A stretch of 64,000 nt of DNA. It comes from Acidobacterium sp. S8 (GTDB lineage Bacteria > Acidobacteriota > Terriglobia > Terriglobales > Acidobacteriaceae). Positions 8,661-18,200 of the stretch are shown here, one piece after another. The first letter of the stretch is position 1, and every line of letters begins with the position of its first letter. Location of the stretch: contig NZ_LMUM01000028.1 in the NCBI RefSeq assembly GCF_009765985.1, positions 101,467 through 165,466 of the forward strand, in the 5' to 3' direction. The notes below the pieces were generated by a model. It had not been told where the DNA came from. It searched no databases and saw only the letters and a list, made by a program, of their open reading frames with translations. Both the position numbers and the translations under genes were made by a program.

Positions 8661-10319
8661 ATGGTTGCTTTCCGCAGGGTCAGGTGGTGTGTACTTCTTG
8701 TTTCCACGCTGTTCATCATCGGATGTTCGAAACCCGGCCCGCTAAACATATCGTTCACGCAATCCTCTCTTACCGTCGAGGCATACGACTTCGTAGAAGT
8801 CACCGCGAATGTCTCCAGGCCGCGCGCGGCCAACCCTTTTACAGACGCTTCCTTGCATGGCTGGTTTGAGGCTGCAGATGGCAGCAGGCGTTGGAATGTA
8901 GAAGGCTTTTGCGACTCCGAAAATGGAAGTCTTTTTCGAATAAGGTTTATGCCACCGAAGGCCGGCACCTACAGATACTTCATCGAATATCGTCAGGGTC
9001 GCACTCATAGAGAATCCACCGGCACATTCACTGCTGTCGACGGCCATCGCCGCGGCCCCATTCGTGTCGATTCGAAATATCCCTGGCATTTCCAATGGGA
9101 GGGAACAGGAGAGCACTATTTTTTTAATGGGACGACAGCCTATTGGTTGATGGGATGGCAAGACGACAATGTCATTCAAGCTGCCATCGAGCGTCTCCAC
9201 AAGTTAAAGATCAATCGTATCCGCGTAACTATTGCGGGGCGCGCATTCACGCTTTATGGCGAGCCCGCGATGACCGGTCCCGCCTGGACACTCTGCATCA
9301 CCCCGTGGCCGGCGAAGAATGCTGAAGACATCTACCAGCCTGGATTCGATTACACGCGCTTTGACGTCTCGTATTGGCAAAGGTTCGAAAGAGCACTCCG
9401 CTACGCACGTGAACGCGACATGATCGTTTCGCTGGTGCTCGATATGAACGATGGCGTGGTTCATCCCAAAGCCGGAAGCGACGATGAGCGCCGGTTCATT
9501 CAGTATGCGGTGAATCGCTTCGGCGCTTATTCGAATATCACCTGGGATTTGGGCGATGACCTCGACCGCTATCGGAATGTGTGGTGGACCCATCGTACCG
9601 GCATGCTGATTAACGAATGGGATCCCTATAAGCATCTCGCCACCAGTCATCCGATAAAGAACACGCATCAGGACCGCACCTCCGACTGGTTCAGCTTCAC
9701 TTCATTTCAGGAGTGGTCAAGAGATCAGCACGCCTTCATGCTCGGCGAGCGAGAGCAACAGGAGAAGCTGGGCAGAATCATTCCTCAAACCAATGAGGAA
9801 TATGGATATGAGGATCACTACCCGTTATGGGGTCCGCCTCCGCCGGAAGAAAATGCAGATACTCTACGCCGCACTGCCTGGGATATAGCGATGGCAGGAG
9901 GCTATGGGACGACAGGAGAAACAGCGAAGCGGGGCACAAATATCTGGCCGGATACGGGCGGTGGCTGGCTGAACGGCCGTGGAGACGACACCATGACCAT
10001 GCTCAAGGGCTATGGATACATGGTCGACTTTTTCACCAGCTTTGAATGGTGGAAGACGAACCCGCACGATGAATTAGTGAACAGCGGGAACTATTGCCTG
10101 GCGGATGCAGGCAACACGTACGCTGTCTATCTCCCGAAGGGCGGCCGAGCGCACATCAAGCTGCAATCGGGGAAATACACTGTCCGATGGTTCGACGCGC
10201 AGACTGGTGAGTGGAGTCCTGAGCAGGAGATACAGACGGGCAGTATGTGGGATTCACCGTCATCACCCGATGCAGGCGATTGGGCTCTCCTCCTGCGCCG
10301 TTTATCTTCAGGCCATTAA
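8661..10319 (+). CDS. Lipoprotein glycoside hydrolase (DUF5060 + DUF4038-like)
   Basis: A 552-residue exported protein. I take ATG 8661, directly after the upstream TAA, because it gives a compact signal peptide with lipobox FIIGC (Cys22); a GTG at 8634 would also be in frame. After the lipobox comes a beta-sandwich domain of about 95 residues (FVEVTANVSRPRAANPF..., DUF5060-like). A TIM-barrel-like domain follows, with KYPWHFQWEGTGEHYFFNGT, FNRIRVT-type strands, the motif ITWDLGDDLDRY and PQTNEEYGYED, as in the DUF4038 group of putative glycoside hydrolases. The acidic residues in the last two motifs are candidate catalytic residues. As the last gene of the cluster it may trim or degrade the exported polysaccharide. 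Confidence 0.8.
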   Translation: MVAFRRVRWCVLLVSTLFIIGCSKPGPLNISFTQSSLTVEAYDFVEVTANVSRPRAANPFTDASLHGWFEAADGSRRWNVEGFCDSENGSLFRIRFMPPKAGTYRYFIEYRQGRTHRESTGTFTAVDGHRRGPIRVDSKYPWHFQWEGTGEHYFFNGTTAYWLMGWQDDNVIQAAIERLHKLKINRIRVTIAGRAFTLYGEPAMTGPAWTLCITPWPAKNAEDIYQPGFDYTRFDVSYWQRFERALRYARERDMIVSLVLDMNDGVVHPKAGSDDERRFIQYAVNRFGAYSNITWDLGDDLDRYRNVWWTHRTGMLINEWDPYKHLATSHPIKNTHQDRTSDWFSFTSFQEWSRDQHAFMLGEREQQEKLGRIIPQTNEEYGYEDHYPLWGPPPPEENADTLRRTAWDIAMAGGYGTTGETAKRGTNIWPDTGGGWLNGRGDDTMTMLKGYGYMVDFFTSFEWWKTNPHDELVNSGNYCLADAGNTYAVYLPKGGRAHIKLQSGKYTVRWFDAQTGEWSPEQEIQTGSMWDSPSSPDAGDWALLLRRLSSGH

Positions 10320-10327
10320 ACAAGAGT

Positions 10328-10370
10328 GATTGCAGGTGCTGTCCGTGTTCTCAAACGAGCACCTGCAATC
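10328..10370. repeat. Perfect 13-bp inverted repeat, first of two hairpins
   Basis: Arms GATTGCAGGTGCT (10328-10340) and AGCACCTGCAATC (10358-10370) are perfect complements around a 17-base loop. It begins 8 bases after the hydrolase stop codon and lacks a U tract, so it is more likely an mRNA 3'-end stabiliser or a backup terminator for the opposite strand than a complete terminator. Confidence 0.6.
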
Positions 10371-10396
10371 CTATTCAGTTGCCTTCCCCTGCAATG

Positions 10397-10455
10397 GAGA
10401 GGTGCGTGCCGAGCTTTCCGAACCTGAAAAGCTCAAACACGCACCTCTCTTTTTT
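10397..10455 (+). terminator. Rho-independent terminator of the polysaccharide operon
   Basis: A 12-bp stem, GAGAGGTGCGTG (10397-10408) against CACGCACCTCTC (10438-10449), encloses a second nested pairing (GAGCTTTC with GAAAAGCTC). It is followed immediately by six T residues on the + strand. It closes the + strand cluster 15 bases before the convergent gene ends. Confidence 0.85.
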
Positions 10456-10469
10456 ATTTCTAACCAACA

Positions 10470-13400
10470 TCACGGAACAGAGGCAGTAGTCACATTCGAT
10501 GGAGAACTCTCCACGCCTGTGGCATCGACACTCGTTACATAGTAGCTGTAAGTGGTGCCGCTCTGAACTGTGTTGTCCGCGTACGTTGTCGCGGTTTCTA
10601 CCGAGGAAGTCAGCAGCGAATACGTCGTGCTGCTTCCCGTTGCCCGGTATACGTGGTAGCCGACAACCGGTACAGGAGAACTGCTCGGTGCATTCCAGCT
10701 CACATCTACCTCGTGCTGTACTGCTTCGCCGGTGCCGCTCAAGCTCACCGCTGGCACAGCGTTTGCGGTTGAATTGCTGTTGATGGCCAGCGTACCCGAT
10801 GCTGCGCCCGCCGTTGTCGGTGAGAACACCACATCAAGAGTTACCGTCTGACCCGGGCTGAGCGTAAGGGGGAAGCTTGCTCCGGACACACTGAAGCCCG
10901 TTCCAGTAACGTTCACAGCGTTGATCGTGACTGAAGCGGAACCGCTGGACATCAGCGTAAGTGAAGCTAACCCTGAGGATCCTACGTTGACATCGCCGAA
11001 ACTCAGGCTGGTCGCACTTGCCAATAATCCCGGCGTTGTTGCGTCACCTGTCCCACTCAATGCGACAGAGTTTGTCGCATTCGTAGAAGAGTCGCTGGCG
11101 AAACTCATCGTGCCCGTTGAGGCTCCTGCAGCCGTTGGAGCGAACGTAACCTCCAGGGTCAGAACCTGGAGCGGTCCGAGCGTAATCGGGAAGCTTGCGC
11201 CACTAAAGCTGAAGCCGTTCCCGCTTATGTTTCCGGAATTTATCGTGACCGGCGCGGTACCTATCGAGGTCAACACCAGCCCTTGAGTTGATGAAGATCC
11301 AACCGCGACATCGCCGAAGTTTAAACTGCCGATACTGAGCGAAAGAGTAGGTATGGTTGTAGCCTCACCCGTTCCGCTCAAGCCAACAGCAGCTGTGGTA
11401 TTTGTTGAAGAATTACTTTGGATTGTGAGTTGACCGGACGCCCCCCCGGCAGATGCCGGATCGAATGTCACCTGCAACGTCACTGTTTGCTGCGGATCAA
11501 GTGTGAGCGGGAAGTTGGCACCTGACACACTGAAGCCCGAGCCCGTGATATTTACTGAGTTCACCGTCACTGTCGCCGTACCCGTCGAAGTCAGTGTCAG
11601 TGGCTGTGTCGAAGACGATCCTGTCGTGACATCGCCAAAGCTCAGACTGGCTGCGCTTAGTGACAGCTGCGGACTGGGAGCAGGCGTTCCCGTGCCGGTA
11701 AGCGTGACTGCGGCCAGAGAATTCGTTGCCGAATTACTGTTGATTGTGACAGCACCTGACGAACTTCCCGTCTGGGTAGGATCAAACGTCAACTGCACCG
11801 TGACTGCCTGCTGCGGGTTCAGAGTGAGCGGGAAGGTAGCACCCGACACGCTGAAGCCCGGCCCTACGACCGGCGCCGAGTGAACAACGACCGGCGCTGT
11901 ACCTGTGGAGGTAAGCGTCAGCGGTTGGGTAGACGACGAGCCAACAGTTATATCTCCGAAACTCAGGCTGGCCGCACTCAGCGACAATTGCGGACTCGTT
12001 GCCGCTACGGCCGTTCCGGTGAGATTGATCACCGAAGTGGCGTTCGTTGCCGAGTTGCTGTTAATTGTCACTGTTCCGGTGTCAGAGCCCGTGGCCCCAG
12101 GCGCATACTGCACTTGCAGTGTGACCGATTGGTTCGGATTCAGAGTTAGAGGGAATGTTTGATCTGCAATGCTGAAGGCTTGCCCGTCAACCGAGATCGA
12201 GTTGATGACGACGGGATTTGTTCCAGTCGAGGAGAGAGTCAGCGGTTGTGTCGAAGCTGAACCTGCCGTCACGTTGCCGAAGGTCATGCTCGAGGGATTA
12301 ATAGTGAGTTGAGAGATGTTGGCGTTGGGCGCAGAGGCTACGCCTGTGCCCGTGAGCACAACGCTTGACGTGCTGGTTGTCGCAGAGTCCGATTGTATGG
12401 AAAGTGAGCCCGTGTAACCGCTCGCTGCTGTCGGGGCAAATTGAACATTGAACGTGACAAGCTGGCCGGGCTGCAGGGTGACAGGCAGATCCGCTCCTGA
12501 AACCGTGAACCCGTTGCCGTTGATGTTGGCCGCACTCACAGTAACAGGGCTCGTGCCGGAAGCAACCACAGTTACAGATTGTGTCGCCGTCGAGTTTACA
12601 GTCACATTACTGAAGTCCAGCTCGTTAGGCGTTACGGTCAGCTGGGGAGTTTGTGCCTCTGCTCCTGTCCCGCTGACAGGAATGGCAACAGGGTTCGCGG
12701 CATTGGAACTGACGCTCAGTGTGCTGTTGACTGTGTCAGTATCAGTTGGTCTGAAGATCACATACAGTGCCACCGTCTGGCCGGGCTGCAACGTGATTGG
12801 GAACTGAGCCTTGTACAAGGTAAAGCCCGTGCCGCTGAGTGAGGCTCCCGTAATTGTCACTGGCGCAGTTCCACTTGAGCTGAGTGTGACAGGTTGCACG
12901 GTTGCTGAACCTACCGTCACATTGTTGAAATTCAGGCTCGCAGGATTGGCTGATAACTGTGGTGTTGGTGGAACTACAGCCTGCGCCGTGCCGCTCAAAT
13001 CGACCGTCGCCGCAGAGTTTGTCGCCGAGTCGCTATCGATGGTCAGCTGCCCGGTGGCTGCTCCAGGCGAGGTGGGATCGAACTGAATCTGAAGAGTTGC
13101 CGTTTGCTGCGGATCGATCGTCAGCGGGAAGCTTGCTCCCGTAACGGTAAAGCCTGTTCCGGCAACACTGGCTGAACTGATCGTGACTGGCGCAGCTCCG
13201 GTCGAGGTGAGTGTCAACTGTTGTGTGGAAGAATCTCCCACGGTTACGTTGCCGAAGTCCAGGCTCGCCGCGCTGACAGCCAGCTGAGAAGTGGTAGCAG
13301 GGGTCGCAGTAGCGGCCAGGACTACAGCAGCCGTAGGATCGGTCTTCGAATCGCTGCTGATTGCGAGTGTGCCTTGTGTCGCGCCCGGTGTGGCCGCCTT

Positions 13401-14795
13401 GAAATGCACCTGCAGAGTTGTCGTCTGGTGCGGTTTCAAGGTCAGCGGGAAGTTGTCTCCGGAAACGTCAAAGCCTGTACCTTTGATTCCCGCAGACTTC
13501 ACCGTCACGTCAGCCGTGCCGGTCGACGTGAGTGTAAGCGGCTGCGTCGACTGCGAACCCAGGGTCACATCGCCGAAACTCAGAGCCGCTGCGCTGGTCG
13601 TGAGTTGTGGCGCGGCGGATTGTTCACCCGTGCCGGCAATATTGATTGTCATTGTCGGATGGCTCACCGAATCGCTATCGACGATGAGGTGCCCCGCCAC
13701 CGCGCCCGCAGTTGTAGGCGCAAAGTTCACCTTCAGGGTCACAGTCTGGTGTGCCTTCAGGACGAGTGGGAATTTCGCTCCGGATAATGTAATTTCCGTA
13801 CCTATCAGCTTCGCGGATGCGATGGTGATAGGGGCTGTTCCCGAAGAACTGAGCGTGACTGGCTGCGTCGAAGAAGATCCCACGGTCACATTGCCGAAGC
13901 TCAGGCTTGCCGGGTTGATAGCCAGCTCAGATGCCAAAGCCGGAGCTTCTTCTCCGGTGCCCGTGAGATGAATCGTGGTTGTTGAATTTTTATAGTCGTT
14001 GCTGGAAATAGCCAATGAGCCACTGACGGCACCTTCCGCGGTCGGCTTGAATTGAACCTGAAGCGTCGCGGTCTCTTTCGGCTTGAGCGTCAGTGGGAAA
14101 CTGGCTCCTGAGACAGCGAATCCGTCACTTGCCGTGGCCGAATTTATGGTCAGTGGAGCAGTCCCTGTAGATGTCAGCGTCACAGTTTGTGTCGTGGACG
14201 CGCCAACTGCAAGACTGCCAAATGCCAGGCTTGATGGGGTAGCCGTGAGCTGAGCCTGGCTACTGGAAGACGAGATTCCCCAGCCTTTCATGTTCCACTG
14301 CGCTACGCGCCGTGCGCTCGAATCCACTGCCGTTACTGTGCCGGTATAACTCGACGCGCTCCCAGGCTTAAAGTCGAGTTGGACGGAATACGTTTTGCCC
14401 GGCGCGATAGTCACAGGCAATTGTGTTTGGGGATTCAGGAAAAAGGTCTGCCCCGCCACCGTGACCTGTGACACGCTGACCGTAGTCACGCCCTGATTGA
14501 GTAGGGTAACGGTACTCTGCGCCGTCTGTCCGACCTGCACATCGCCGAAGTCGACCGTGTCTGGTGTAACCACCAGAGAGCCTTCGGAGGCTCCATTCAC
14601 GTTATATCCGCAGCCTGTAAGAATTAGAAAAATGCCAAATGCCAGCAGAGCAATAGAACTGAAGGCGGTATGAATATCAACTCGCTTTACGCGAGGCATG
14701 AAACGGTTTGGGTTCAAAGGCGAGCTATTGCTGCCAGCAAGTGCGCCGACGTACCTATCGGCGCCCAGGGGGGGAGGAGCGCAATTTTGAAACAC
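10470..14795 (-). CDS. Giant choice-of-anchor-D repeat lipoprotein
   Basis: A 1441-residue exported protein. Twelve tandem beta-sandwich repeats of about 105 residues each open with a variant of LSxxxASLSFGDVTVGSSST followed by QPLTLTSTGTAPVTI. This is the ASH/HYDIN-like 'choice-of-anchor D' module of bacterial surface proteins. A fibronectin type III-like domain (about residues 1350-1441, VDVSWNAPSSSPVPVVGYHVYR) ends it. A hydrophobic segment with lipobox LILTGC lies at about residues 45-62. GTG 14795 has an excellent SD (AGAGGTGAAG) but leaves a long N-region; ATG 14699 would give a normal-length signal peptide but shows no SD. It is probably a cell-surface adhesin or scaffold. The long stretches that appear open on the opposite strand are codon-bias artefacts. 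Confidence 0.85.
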   Translation of the reverse strand: MFQNCAPPPLGADRYVGALAGSNSSPLNPNRFMPRVKRVDIHTAFSSIALLAFGIFLILTGCGYNVNGASEGSLVVTPDTVDFGDVQVGQTAQSTVTLLNQGVTTVSVSQVTVAGQTFFLNPQTQLPVTIAPGKTYSVQLDFKPGSASSYTGTVTAVDSSARRVAQWNMKGWGISSSSSQAQLTATPSSLAFGSLAVGASTTQTVTLTSTGTAPLTINSATASDGFAVSGASFPLTLKPKETATLQVQFKPTAEGAVSGSLAISSNDYKNSTTTIHLTGTGEEAPALASELAINPASLSFGNVTVGSSSTQPVTLSSSGTAPITIASAKLIGTEITLSGAKFPLVLKAHQTVTLKVNFAPTTAGAVAGHLIVDSDSVSHPTMTINIAGTGEQSAAPQLTTSAAALSFGDVTLGSQSTQPLTLTSTGTADVTVKSAGIKGTGFDVSGDNFPLTLKPHQTTTLQVHFKAATPGATQGTLAISSDSKTDPTAAVVLAATATPATTSQLAVSAASLDFGNVTVGDSSTQQLTLTSTGAAPVTISSASVAGTGFTVTGASFPLTIDPQQTATLQIQFDPTSPGAATGQLTIDSDSATNSAATVDLSGTAQAVVPPTPQLSANPASLNFNNVTVGSATVQPVTLSSSGTAPVTITGASLSGTGFTLYKAQFPITLQPGQTVALYVIFRPTDTDTVNSTLSVSSNAANPVAIPVSGTGAEAQTPQLTVTPNELDFSNVTVNSTATQSVTVVASGTSPVTVSAANINGNGFTVSGADLPVTLQPGQLVTFNVQFAPTAASGYTGSLSIQSDSATTSTSSVVLTGTGVASAPNANISQLTINPSSMTFGNVTAGSASTQPLTLSSTGTNPVVINSISVDGQAFSIADQTFPLTLNPNQSVTLQVQYAPGATGSDTGTVTINSNSATNATSVINLTGTAVAATSPQLSLSAASLSFGDITVGSSSTQPLTLTSTGTAPVVVHSAPVVGPGFSVSGATFPLTLNPQQAVTVQLTFDPTQTGSSSGAVTINSNSATNSLAAVTLTGTGTPAPSPQLSLSAASLSFGDVTTGSSSTQPLTLTSTGTATVTVNSVNITGSGFSVSGANFPLTLDPQQTVTLQVTFDPASAGGASGQLTIQSNSSTNTTAAVGLSGTGEATTIPTLSLSIGSLNFGDVAVGSSSTQGLVLTSIGTAPVTINSGNISGNGFSFSGASFPITLGPLQVLTLEVTFAPTAAGASTGTMSFASDSSTNATNSVALSGTGDATTPGLLASATSLSFGDVNVGSSGLASLTLMSSGSASVTINAVNVTGTGFSVSGASFPLTLSPGQTVTLDVVFSPTTAGAASGTLAINSNSTANAVPAVSLSGTGEAVQHEVDVSWNAPSSSPVPVVGYHVYRATGSSTTYSLLTSSVETATTYADNTVQSGTTYSYYVTSVDATGVESSPSNVTTASVP

Positions 14796-14852
14796 GAAAC
14801 TTCACCTCTGCAAAAACGTGCTTGCTTTCAGCGGCAGAAAATAAAAAGGTGA

Positions 14853-15274
14853 AATACGTGGTCGGTGAAGGGCCGCAGTCCTGGTGATTTTGATAACAGT
14901 CTGGCTGCAGAGCCCATTACAAGATCCGTGATGAAAAAATTCATAGCGGGCCTCTTGAATGTCCGACACGTATAAAAAGATTGAACGTAGTTGCTCTGCA
15001 GCTCAACGGGACAGCAACGTAGGAAAAGAACGTAAAACCGAAAGTCCGGGTAATTGGGTTTGTTACCCAAATGTTACCAAAGGGCGTAACTAAATTGTCG
15101 GGAAATTTTCCTTAAGGCAAGGTTTATAGCAAAATCGCCGTGCGATTCAAGCGCTAAATTACGAAATCAGGCGAATTGCGCGAAAAATAACATAACGGAA
15201 GAGGAAGGTAAGGGATTGTTATGTCACTGTTACATTTGTGAAACTGCGCTCAGATTTTTTAATCGTGAATATTA
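14853..15274. other. 422-base non-coding leader region with inverted repeat
   Basis: This A/T-rich gap lies between the end of the AddA-like gene and the anchor-D gene, both on the - strand. It contains the candidate promoter, a palindrome TTGGGT-N5-ACCCAA (15054-15070), and several GTTAC/GTAAC words around it that could be an operator. No known riboswitch or small RNA was recognised, and no credible protein was found. Confidence 0.5.
15123..15150 (-). promoter_or_regulatory. Candidate sigma-70 promoter for the anchor-D gene
   Basis: Reading the - strand, TTGAAT (15150-15145) and TATAAA (15128-15123) are separated by 16 bases. The implied transcript would have an untranslated leader of about 320 bases before GTG 14795. 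Judged by eye only. Confidence 0.35.
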
Positions 15275-18200
15275 TCATCCCGTCCAATATGTCATTCGCC
15301 GCAATCGTGGAAAATACAGGCAAAGGCGCAAAATGACGTTCTCTCCGCGAAGTTTTCGCAGCGCTTTTCCATATAAAGCGAGCTGCGGCTCGTACAGAGA
15401 TCTCTGATTTTCGATGAACCCATCCAAATCGCGTCCAGAATAAAACGAGGATTTGTAATCCACCACCCAGAAGTTTTCTGAGCTCGCATCCCGCGGCTTA
15501 TCCCCGCCGCGAAAGACGCGATCCGCCCGGATCGTTCGTAATTTGCCATCCAGCCATCCCGTCCATGAGGCCTCGCTTTGTGCCTCCGGATGCGGCCCCA
15601 GCAGCCAGCGTCCATTCTCATCCGCAACCATACTCTCGATTGCGCCCATCACATCTGCCATCGCAGCCTGTTCTGAAGCCACTGCCGTTGCGCGCAGCAT
15701 CGCCGCCGCCTGCGGCCTGATCACGCGCCGAATCTCTTCCATGGAAGCATCCGGCTTTTGTTCCAGGTATCGGCTGACCCGCTCCAGCAGCAAGTGAATG
15801 ACATTGCCCGTCATGCGGCGCAGTCGGGAACCCTCCGGACGCTCAAAATTCTCCCGCTCATCGAAAATGTCTGCCGTCGCCGAAATTGGCACATTTTTGC
15901 CTGCATATGGAATGACAACATTGGCAGGAAGCCTCCGCAGAATCAACGGCGGGTGAGCAGAATTCGAGGATGCTGCCAAATCAATCACTCCCGGCTGCCC
16001 AGGAGCAGGGAAGGGAACCACATCCCGCTTCCTGTGCTCTGCGTAAGCCGCAGCAAAATCGCTTTCCAGCGCAGACCATGCAGAAGCCAATAAGCTGTCG
16101 GTCGCGCCCGGTTTCAAATCGCCATTTGCTGCAACCGTGGCAGTGCCAAATAGATGCAGCTCGCGCCGCGCCCGCGTGCATGCAACATAAAACACACGCT
16201 TGCGTTCTTCCTCTTCACGCATGCGCCGCTGTCTTCGCACCCATTGGTAGAGCGGATGTTTGTCTCCACCCCGGCTGCCGATCGGAGCCACTAAAATCTC
16301 ATCTTCACCGGCCTCGTCGAGGCTGACCCGTTCCAGCATGCAGATCAGTTGCTGCCGGTCCTGCCCTGTGCTGCGTTCCAGACCCGGTGCCAGCACCACG
16401 TCGAAGCCAAGTCCCTTTGCCTTGTGAATCGTCATCAACTGCACGCCGAACCGCTCGCTGGCGCGGGGATCAGGCTGCGCAAACAATGCATTCAGCCGCA
16501 CGTCAAAGTCTTCGCCCATGCAGTCCGCACCATTCGCCGTTGCGTCATCGAGCATGCGGAAGAAGACGCGCACATTCCCGCGCTGAGAATCGTCCAGGCA
16601 GAGCGGGCCTCCGAGCGTATGCCAGGTCCGCTCCACCCACAATGAAAACGAAGACGGTCCTCTGTAGCGCAGTTCAGCGGCGCGTGTCAGAACAGTAAGA
16701 ACACGCCTCAAGCGCCGCTGTCCGTCATCGCTCAACAGCGACAAGCGCTCTTCTATTAGCTGTGAAATGGGAATGAAAGCAAATTGCTTGTCATCACCGC
16801 CGCTGAGGATATGAAGATCTTCAAGCATCAATCCGCACCACGGGGCGCGCAAAGCAGAAAGCCATGCGATACGATCCATCGGGTGCAGCAGCGCGCGAAT
16901 CAGAGAAAGCAAATCGCGAATCTCCTGCCGCTCTCCCAACGGCTCCAGCTCAACAGCACGAAAGGGAATACCGCGCTCGCGCAGCCTGGCGGCAATCGCA
17001 GCGAGATGCTCTTTCGCGCGTCCCAGCACAGCCACGGTATACGAGAGCTTTGGATCGGCCTCGGCAGCGGCGATCATCGGACGATGCTTCTCGATAATCG
17101 ATAACACTTCGTCGGCTTCGCGCTGCCGCGCCTGCTCCAGAGCATCCGGCTCCGCTTTGCCGCTGCCCGTGCCTTGCAAAATTTGTGGATGCAGGCACAC
17201 GGACCTTACTGCCAGTTGAGGTTCAGTAGCAATAGATCGTGTGAAAGAGACGGCAGCTGCGCCCGCGCCATGTCTGCTGGCAAAAATCTTCTCGAAGTAT
17301 CCATTGAGTGGTTCAGTCAACCCGGCATGCGAACGAAAGTTAGCCGATAGCTGCACCGGAACGCAGCCATGCACCTGCCCGGCAGCAACAATGCCGCGCT
17401 CCTGCACCTGCGCAAACAGCTCCACCTCCGCCTGGCGAAACATGTAAATCGATTGCATAGGATCGCCAACGAGGAAATAGCTCCGCTCCTCGCCCGGACC
17501 CCAAGCATGCAGCAGCCTCTCCAGCAGCTTGTGCTGACGGCGCGATGTATCCTGAAACTCATCCACCAGCAGATGCTTCACCCGCTCGCTTACCGCCAGT
17601 GACCGCTCCGTCGGATGCTGTTCTTCAAGCACTGTCAGCGCGGAAAGACCAAGCTGCACAAAATCCACCGCATTCTGTTCTGCAAACAACACGACCAGTT
17701 CTGCAACTGAGTAACGCAGCACAGTAAACAGCGCGCGCAGCGTCTCCCACTGGTCTTCGTCGTAGCGCGCTGGCGGCAGGCGCCGCAAAGCGCAAAGCGC
17801 CGGCAGCAACCCATCCATCTGCGACAGCCGATGGATAAGGTCCATCATGCGATCTTTATAGTTCTGTTCGAGCGAGCCTTTTGCCTTCGATGCAGGCTTA
17901 GGAAATCCTTCGCGCACCGTGACCTGTTTTCTCCACGAATCGCCGCTCGCCGGCAGCAGCAGACTGCACAAACATTGCCATTGCTCCAGAAACTTTTCAT
18001 TCGGCTCCGGCAGTGTTCTCAGGTGTGAAAGCGCGCGCAGATCAATCTCGGATGGATTGCTCGATGCATAATTCGCCAGCTCTACAATCTCCCGCGCAAT
18101 CACATCATGCGCCGGCAGCAATTCATGCACAGCCTTCAGTGCGCGTGTAATCGCTTCGCGGAAAGGCTCTTCCAGCTGGAGCCGGATTTCCGACCATGTG

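Noticed and set aside
10921-13971. Several + strand frames of 100-226 codons inside the anchor-D gene
   Set aside because: They recur with the same period as the tandem repeats and are antisense reflections of them.
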